From Rhodoferax sp. OV413 (lineage in GTDB: Bacteria; Pseudomonadota; Gammaproteobacteria; Burkholderiales; Burkholderiaceae_C), in the NCBI GenBank assembly GCA_945861785.1, contig CAMAWD010000002.1, positions 155,146-219,145 of the forward strand: a stretch of 64,000 bases of DNA, written 5' to 3'. The notes below the pieces were generated by a model, which saw only the letters and a program-made list of their open reading frames with translations, had not been told where the DNA came from and searched no databases. The position numbers and the translations under genes are program-made. This document shows positions 59,160 through 64,000 of the stretch, piece after piece; position 1 is the first letter of the stretch; each line of letters starts with the position of its first letter.

Positions 59160-59823
59160 CGATACGCTCCATCAGGTAACCCATGCCCCGCACGGTCCGG
59201 ATCTCGCAGCCCAGCGGTTCGAGCTTCTTGCGGATCCGGTACACATACACCTCGATCGCGTTGGCTCCCACCTCGTCACCCCAGCCGTACAGGTGATTGA
59301 CCATGTGCTCTTTGCTGACCACCCGCCCCGCGCGCATGAGCAACAACTCAAGCACCGCGAACTCCCGCGCCGACAACTCCAGCGGCTGCTCGTCGTGGTA
59401 GACCCGACGTCCGACCGTGTCAAGACGCAGTCGGCCATGCACCAGCGAGGGCGTTGGATGGGTGCTGCCGCGTCGAAGCAGGGCCCGCACCCGGGCCTCG
59501 AGTTCCGGCAGGTCGAACGGTTTGGCCAGGTAATCGTCGGCACCAAGGTCCAGACCCTGCACCCGGTCCGCCAGGGTGTCGAAGGCCGTCAGCATCAATA
59601 CCGGCACACGCGACTTGCGCGCACGCAAGCGTCGCAGCACATCCAGGCCGCTGAGTCCCGGCAATCCGATGTCCAGGATGGCCAGGTCGTAGATCTCCAG
59701 TGCCAGGGCGTTGTCGGCCTGGTCGCCGTCGCCCGCCACGTCCACCGCATAGGCAGACTGGATCAGCGCCCGGCACAGGGCGTCGGCAAGTATCTTGTCG
59801 TCTTCGACGAGCAGTATGCGCAT
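59146..59823 (-). CDS. OmpR-family response regulator
   Basis: 225 aa. Receiver domain with acidic EDD, phosphorylated Asp in YDLAILDIGLPG, Thr in MLTAFD and Lys in LAKPFD; then a winged-helix DNA-binding domain (AIEVYVYRIRKKL). It forms a pair with the downstream kinase. The start chosen is ATG at 59823 (MRILLVEDDK); the open frame extends 27 codons upstream. Confidence 0.92.
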   Translation of the reverse strand: MRILLVEDDKILADALCRALIQSAYAVDVAGDGDQADNALALEIYDLAILDIGLPGLSGLDVLRRLRARKSRVPVLMLTAFDTLADRVQGLDLGADDYLAKPFDLPELEARVRALLRRGSTHPTPSLVHGRLRLDTVGRRVYHDEQPLELSAREFAVLELLLMRAGRVVSKEHMVNHLYGWGDEVGANAIEVYVYRIRKKLEPLGCEIRTVRGMGYLMERIGGPD

Positions 59824-59889
59824 GGTGGCTTGTTGGCCGGCCGGTCGCCCGGATGGCAGGAGGTCAGAACAGCGCTGATCGTACGGCAA

Positions 59890-59926
59890 GGCCCGTCGGG
59901 CCAACCGGACGCCCCGTCAGCGGGGC
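59890..59926. other. Two GC-rich hairpins upstream of the response regulator
   Basis: GGCCC-GTC-GGGCC (59890-59902) and the perfect GCCCCG-TCAG-CGGGGC (59911-59926) lie in the 262-bp gap between the two-component system and the low-GC segment. They have no U-tract and may be a repeat element or leader structure. Confidence 0.4.
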
Positions 59927-60029
59927 AGATACTGCAGGTGCAGCGGCAGCCCGGTCAACGCAGACGCCTGGAACGGCATGCGTTTGTATCGCCGGTTTGC
60001 GCGTGGCCGGCCTAGGGTTTTCCCGTTCG

Positions 60030-60085
60030 GACGATAGGTTCTTGGTGCGGTATGATAAAAGTAGAAAATTAGAAAGCATTCCTTT
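60030..60085. other. Composition boundary and upstream region of the amidohydrolase
   Basis: Within about 50 bases the sequence changes from the GC-rich style of the first 60 kb to a clearly A+T-richer style that lasts to the end. A TATGAT at 60051-60056 is a candidate -10, with no convincing -35. No integrase, tRNA or IS end is visible at the boundary. Confidence 0.6.
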
Positions 60086-61324
60086 ATGAGCCAATATCAC
60101 TTTAAGAATTTTCAGCTGCTTGAGCCTAGCTGGGATGAAATCAGGGGCGGTTATGAACTGCTGGTAGAAGGCCAGACCATTCGCGAAGTATCTGACAAGC
60201 CGATCAAGGCTGACCATGCCACCGTGATTGATTGCGGTGGTCGCACTTTAATGCCTGGGCTCATCGATAGCCATGTACATGTATTTCTTAGCGAGGTCTA
60301 TATTCGGAACCTCGAGAACATACCCTTGACCCTCATGACAGCACGGGCTGTTGGCCTGGTCAAGGGCATGATCGACCGCGGTTTTACAACAGTTCGAGAT
60401 ACTGGTGGCGCTGATTGGGGAATCAAGGAATCGATCGAAAAGGGACATATCGTTGGTCCCCGACTGTTTATTGCAGGACAGGCTATTGGACCCACCGGGG
60501 GTCATTCTGATTCACGCCGTCGCACTGACTATGGCATGCGTTGCCACTGCTGCAATGCAATGTCGTTCACCATGTGCGTATCGGATGGAGTGACCGAGGT
60601 GCGTCGCGCTGCGCGTGAACAGATGCGACAAGGGGCGGATCACGTCAAGATCATGATGTCCGGTGGCGTTGCGTCACCCTACGACCCATTGACCAGCCTG
60701 CAATTTAGCATGGAAGAAGCCCGCGCCGCTGTTGAAGAGGCGGCCGCGTTTGGCCGCTACGTTTGTGCGCATGCCTATACCCCAGAGGCGATCACCCGTG
60801 CCGCACATGCCGGCGTACGGACAATCGAACATGGCAATTTGATTGACGAAGCTTCTGCCAAGTTGATGGCAGAAAAGGGCATGATTCTAGTCGCCAATCT
60901 GGTCGCATACTATGCCATGAAAGAGCGTGCCGCCGAGTTTGATATGAACGCTCATATGCTCGCAAAGAATGACATGGTTATCGACGGCGCGCTACGTTCT
61001 CTTGAAATATGCAAGAAAGCCAATGTACCCGTGGCATACGGCACCGACCTGCTCGGTCAATTGCAGGTCGACCAGTCACGCGAATTTCAGCTTCGGGCAG
61101 AGGTGCTGAGCCCAATTGAAATAATTCGGTCGGCCACCAGTATCGGTGCCAAAGTGGTTCGAATGGAAGATAAATTGGGTACTCTAAAAGCCGGCGCTTT
61201 TGCGGACATGCTGCTCGTAAACGGTAACCCGCTTAAAGATCTAAGCCTGCTTCAACATCAGGGCCGTCATCTTGCCTTGATCATGAAAGCTGGCCAATTT
61301 CACAAGAACGAACTGGTCCACTAG
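60086..61324 (+). CDS. Metal-dependent amidohydrolase (prolidase/imidazolonepropionase-like)
   Basis: 412 aa, amidohydrolase superfamily TIM barrel. Metal ligands: HVH in LIDSHVHVF, a probable bridging Lys in HVKIMMSGG, the His residues in CAHAYT and IEHG, and the Asp in AYGTD. The layout resembles Xaa-Pro dipeptidase-like and related amidohydrolases that cut amide bonds of small substrates. Its place just before a polyamine/amino-compound-type importer suggests it processes the imported compound. Base composition is much lower in G+C than upstream genes. Confidence 0.85.
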   Translation: MSQYHFKNFQLLEPSWDEIRGGYELLVEGQTIREVSDKPIKADHATVIDCGGRTLMPGLIDSHVHVFLSEVYIRNLENIPLTLMTARAVGLVKGMIDRGFTTVRDTGGADWGIKESIEKGHIVGPRLFIAGQAIGPTGGHSDSRRRTDYGMRCHCCNAMSFTMCVSDGVTEVRRAAREQMRQGADHVKIMMSGGVASPYDPLTSLQFSMEEARAAVEEAAAFGRYVCAHAYTPEAITRAAHAGVRTIEHGNLIDEASAKLMAEKGMILVANLVAYYAMKERAAEFDMNAHMLAKNDMVIDGALRSLEICKKANVPVAYGTDLLGQLQVDQSREFQLRAEVLSPIEIIRSATSIGAKVVRMEDKLGTLKAGAFADMLLVNGNPLKDLSLLQHQGRHLALIMKAGQFHKNELVH

Positions 61325-61353
61325 ACATCAAGAAAACTACCAGAGGGAACGCA

Positions 61354-62163
61354 TTGAAAGAAATTCGGTTAGGGCGATTAACTTTGAACTGTGTGGCATC
61401 TATTTCGATGGCATTTATTCTAATGCCCTTGTTTTTCATCACATGGCTGGCTTTTTTCCAACAAGAAATTCCAAGCTTCCCTCCAGAGGGCTACTCGCTT
61501 CGCTGGTTTTCGGAGGTAACGCGTAACAAAGCCTTCGCCAGTGGCTTTGGTCTTAGCATACAGATTGGTCTATTGGCAACAGCGATTGGCCTTTTACTCG
61601 GAGTGCCGGCAAGCCTCGCTGTTGTTCGAAGTAATTTTATCGGCCAACAATGGATCAATACGCTGCTACTGGCACCTCTGGTTGTTCCAGGTGTGGTTCT
61701 TGGAACGTCACTTTATGTATTTCAAATTGAGGCCGAGGTAGCTACCAAATTACCCATTATGGGATCGTTTGCAGGTTTGGTAGCTGCCCATACATTGATT
61801 GTCATCCCGTGGACTGTACGCCTGGTATCCGCCAGTCTCTCGGGCATGGATCGGTCGATTGAAGAGGCCGCTCAAAATCTCGGAGCAAATCGCTTTGTAA
61901 CGTTTTGGCGCATTACGTTGCCAACAATCAGACCAGGTATCGTGGCGGCGGCGCTGTTCGGTTTTGTCAATTCATTTGGCAATCTTGAAATGAGCCTGTT
62001 TCTTGTTGGGCCAGGACGGACAACACTGCCTATCGCGATTCTTCAATATTTGGAATGGAAAATAGATCCAACCGTTGCTGCTGCATCAGTGATGCAAATA
62101 GTCATAATCGGATTATCGTTGCTCATAACCGATCATTACGTCAAGCTAAGCCGAGTAGTCTGA
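61354..62163 (+). CDS. ABC transporter permease (PotC/PotI type)
   Basis: 269 aa with six predicted helices and the BPD_transp_1 EAA loop (IEEAAQNLGANRFVTFWRI). It would form half of the inner-membrane channel of a polyamine-type importer. The start is TTG at 61354 with AGAGGG upstream. Only one permease gene precedes the ATPase, whereas such systems usually have two; the other may lie beyond the window or the protein may homodimerise. Confidence 0.85.
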   Translation: MKEIRLGRLTLNCVASISMAFILMPLFFITWLAFFQQEIPSFPPEGYSLRWFSEVTRNKAFASGFGLSIQIGLLATAIGLLLGVPASLAVVRSNFIGQQWINTLLLAPLVVPGVVLGTSLYVFQIEAEVATKLPIMGSFAGLVAAHTLIVIPWTVRLVSASLSGMDRSIEEAAQNLGANRFVTFWRITLPTIRPGIVAAALFGFVNSFGNLEMSLFLVGPGRTTLPIAILQYLEWKIDPTVAAASVMQIVIIGLSLLITDHYVKLSRVV

Positions 62164-63228
62164 ATGGCCCAATTAGAACTTAAGCATCTGACAAAAACTT
62201 ATGACCATGTGCCGGTCGTACAGGATGTTTCGCTGTCGGTTGCAGATGGTGAGTTTGTGGTGCTGTTAGGCCCATCAGGATGCGGCAAAACCACTATTCT
62301 GCGTATGATAGCCGGATTTGTCACGCCATCATCCGGTGTGATATCGATCGGGGACAAGGAGGTCACGACACTTCCGCCTTGGCGTCGCAATTGCGGACTG
62401 GTTTTTCAAAGTTATGCGCTTTTCCCGCATATGACGGTCGCCCAAAATATCGCCTTTGGCCTTGAAATGCAAAAGGTCGACAACGCCAGCATCGGCAAAC
62501 GCGTAGAAGATGCATTGCGCCTTGTTCGACTCGGAGGCTTCGAGGACCGTTATCCTCGTCAAATGTCTGGCGGCCAACAGCAGCGCGTGGCGTTAGCACG
62601 GGCCCTGGCTATTCAACCCGATATTCTCCTGTTGGATGAACCGTTGTCAAATCTTGACGCGAAACTGCGGGTGGAAGTGCGCCTTGAGATCCGTGAACTG
62701 CAGCGAAAGCTCGGTATTACGACAGTGCTTGTGACGCATGATCAGGAAGAAGCACTGACGGTGGCCGATCGCTTGGTAGTTATAAGTGAGGGATGCGTGC
62801 GGCAGATCGGTACCAAGCGCGATATTTACGAGCGCCCGGCCGACCGTTATGTAGCAGGCTTCATAGGACGTAGTTTCTTTATTGATGGCCAGATCACGTC
62901 ACCGGGAAACTTCCGAAGTAACGATGGACTGCATTTGCTGGTCGAGGATAGTTTTTTTATCGGGCCGGCCAGTCTTGCCCTGCGCCCCGAACAACTAACG
63001 CTCGGGGCGGGAGCAGAAGCAATGCAAAATCGGTTTCTCGGGCGGGTGGAGTACACTTCTTTTCTAGGACCAGCAATTGATGTCCACCTGCTGATTGGTG
63101 AATCAACGCGTGTGGTTGTACAGGTCGCCAATCGAGATGGTGGCCATGAACCCGACAAGGATGATCAAATATGGATAGGATGGGCCAAAACTACCGGGCT
63201 TGTTTATCCTTTGGCAAACGACCGGTAG
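62164..63228 (+). CDS. ABC transporter ATPase (PotA type)
   Basis: 354 aa. Walker A LGPSGCGKTT, Q loop, signature MSGGQQQRVALARAL, Walker B ILLLDEPLSNLD and H loop VTHDQEEAL; a C-terminal TOBE domain (about 270-350) as in PotA/FbpC. It begins directly after the permease stop. It energises the importer with the adjacent permease and binding protein. Confidence 0.92.
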   Translation: MAQLELKHLTKTYDHVPVVQDVSLSVADGEFVVLLGPSGCGKTTILRMIAGFVTPSSGVISIGDKEVTTLPPWRRNCGLVFQSYALFPHMTVAQNIAFGLEMQKVDNASIGKRVEDALRLVRLGGFEDRYPRQMSGGQQQRVALARALAIQPDILLLDEPLSNLDAKLRVEVRLEIRELQRKLGITTVLVTHDQEEALTVADRLVVISEGCVRQIGTKRDIYERPADRYVAGFIGRSFFIDGQITSPGNFRSNDGLHLLVEDSFFIGPASLALRPEQLTLGAGAEAMQNRFLGRVEYTSFLGPAIDVHLLIGESTRVVVQVANRDGGHEPDKDDQIWIGWAKTTGLVYPLANDR

Positions 63229-63245
63229 GTTAAAGAAAGATTATT

Positions 63246-64000
63246 ATGATTCGCATGCAAAAAAATACCCTCAAGCGCCGCCAGTTGTTGAAGTATGCAG
63301 CCATAGGGGCCAGTACGCTTTACTTGAGCCCTGCAGCCGCCCAGCAGCAACGTGTCGTCGTTGGAACTTGGGGTGGAGACTACGCAAAATTGTTGACGAA
63401 AAATATTGACGTTCCTTATTTGAAACCAAAGGGTCTTGAAGTCGTACAGGACCAAGCTGCAGATGGGCCCCGTCGCGCGAAAATGGTTGCTGAAAAGCGC
63501 TTGCCACGTGGCTCAGTTGATGTTCAGGCTTTCTCATCGGCTAATATGTTTGAGATGAATGGGGTCGACCTTCTCGAGCCCCTTGACTATTCAAAAATTC
63601 CGAATTCAAAGCTGCTTATTAGCAGTATGAAATACAGCTACGGGATAGGTCAATTCTATTCAGGCAAGGTAGTAGTTTACAACCCGAAAATTATCAAACC
63701 CGCGCCTAGCAGTTTCAAAGACGCCTTTGATCCAAAGTGGGGCAACAAGAGTGGAATCATCGATATTCAATATCTCTTTGTGATCATGGCGGCGTCTCTG
63801 GCAGCCACCAACGGGGCCTCAATGATTGATTTCGAAAAGGCCAAGGAGATACTGCTTGCTTCGAAAAAAGCTGGTGTGCGTATTTACCCAACAAACGAAG
63901 CTTTCGCTCAGGCTATGAAGACTGAGGAAATCAGTATCGGAATCATGTGGAAAGCACGTGCAGTCCAGTGGCAAAATGCTGGGATATCAGTTGAATCAGC
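63246..64000 (+). CDS. Extracellular solute-binding protein (PotD-like), 3' end outside window
   Basis: The frame is open for 251 codons from ATG 63246 to the window edge. An N-terminal KRRQLLKYAAIGASTLYLSPAAAQ looks like a twin-arginine or Sec signal. The mature part begins VVVGTWGGDYAKL and continues in the style of spermidine/putrescine or opine-type binding proteins (VVYNPKII, DPKWGNKSG). It would capture the substrate in the periplasm for the adjacent permease. Substrate unknown. The protein is truncated by the window, not by a stop. Confidence 0.85.
   Translation, partial: MIRMQKNTLKRRQLLKYAAIGASTLYLSPAAAQQQRVVVGTWGGDYAKLLTKNIDVPYLKPKGLEVVQDQAADGPRRAKMVAEKRLPRGSVDVQAFSSANMFEMNGVDLLEPLDYSKIPNSKLLISSMKYSYGIGQFYSGKVVVYNPKIIKPAPSSFKDAFDPKWGNKSGIIDIQYLFVIMAASLAATNGASMIDFEKAKEILLASKKAGVRIYPTNEAFAQAMKTEEISIGIMWKARAVQWQNAGISVES

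Overview
This is a high-GC window (roughly two-thirds G+C by eye up to about 60.0 kb). Its conserved gene blocks are those of a betaproteobacterium of the order Burkholderiales, most likely Comamonadaceae or a close relative. The pointers are the large single-chain PurL, the smc-zipA-ligA-def block, dapC-dapD with a PilU-like ATPase and prmB, and the DUF1501/DUF1800 pair. No rRNA, tRNA, insertion sequence, integrase or CRISPR array was found.

Layout. 0-16 kb is housekeeping: a PhyH-type dioxygenase coupled to purL, divergent map and glnD, then the leftward block smc, two tandem 21-codon mini-ORFs, zipA, ligA and def. 16-40 kb is a large surface/secretion region: a small FecR-domain protein; a giant leftward gene (about 2,716 codons) that joins a haem-c domain, 16-17 Ig-like repeats, an autotransporter barrel and a second barrel-like domain, followed by a three-CXXCH lipoprotein; a small DUF697-like gene; and a leftward two-partner-secretion operon in the order tpsA (about 2,979 aa), double-FecR protein, tpsB. 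A near-consensus FNR/Anr box lies upstream of tpsA. 40-46.5 kb is dapC, dapD, pilU-like, a 32-codon ORF, prmB and an ABC-F ATPase, with several ATGA/TGATG overlaps.

46.5-60 kb is mixed. A two-helix K+ channel with an RCK domain is followed by a FliA-type promoter, a shortened flagellin-like gene and a 2Fe-2S ferredoxin. Then come a methyltransferase, an SDR lacking the usual YxxxK, a small protein with a FliM-like C-terminal peptide, DUF1501/DUF1800 exported proteins, a secreted alpha/beta hydrolase, TerC with a universal stress protein, and an OmpR/TctE-type two-component system. From about 60.04 kb to the end base composition drops abruptly to near half G+C. That segment carries an amidohydrolase and a polyamine-type ABC importer (one permease, ATPase, start of a binding protein). 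It is either horizontally acquired or an assembly join.

How the parts may work together. The clearest candidate for an undescribed system is the 16-40 kb region. It could build a cell surface carrying covalent haem (giant protein plus haem lipoprotein) beside a very large exoprotein adhesin whose operon looks oxygen-responsive. The domain composition and the box are seen in the sequence; the joint function is inference.
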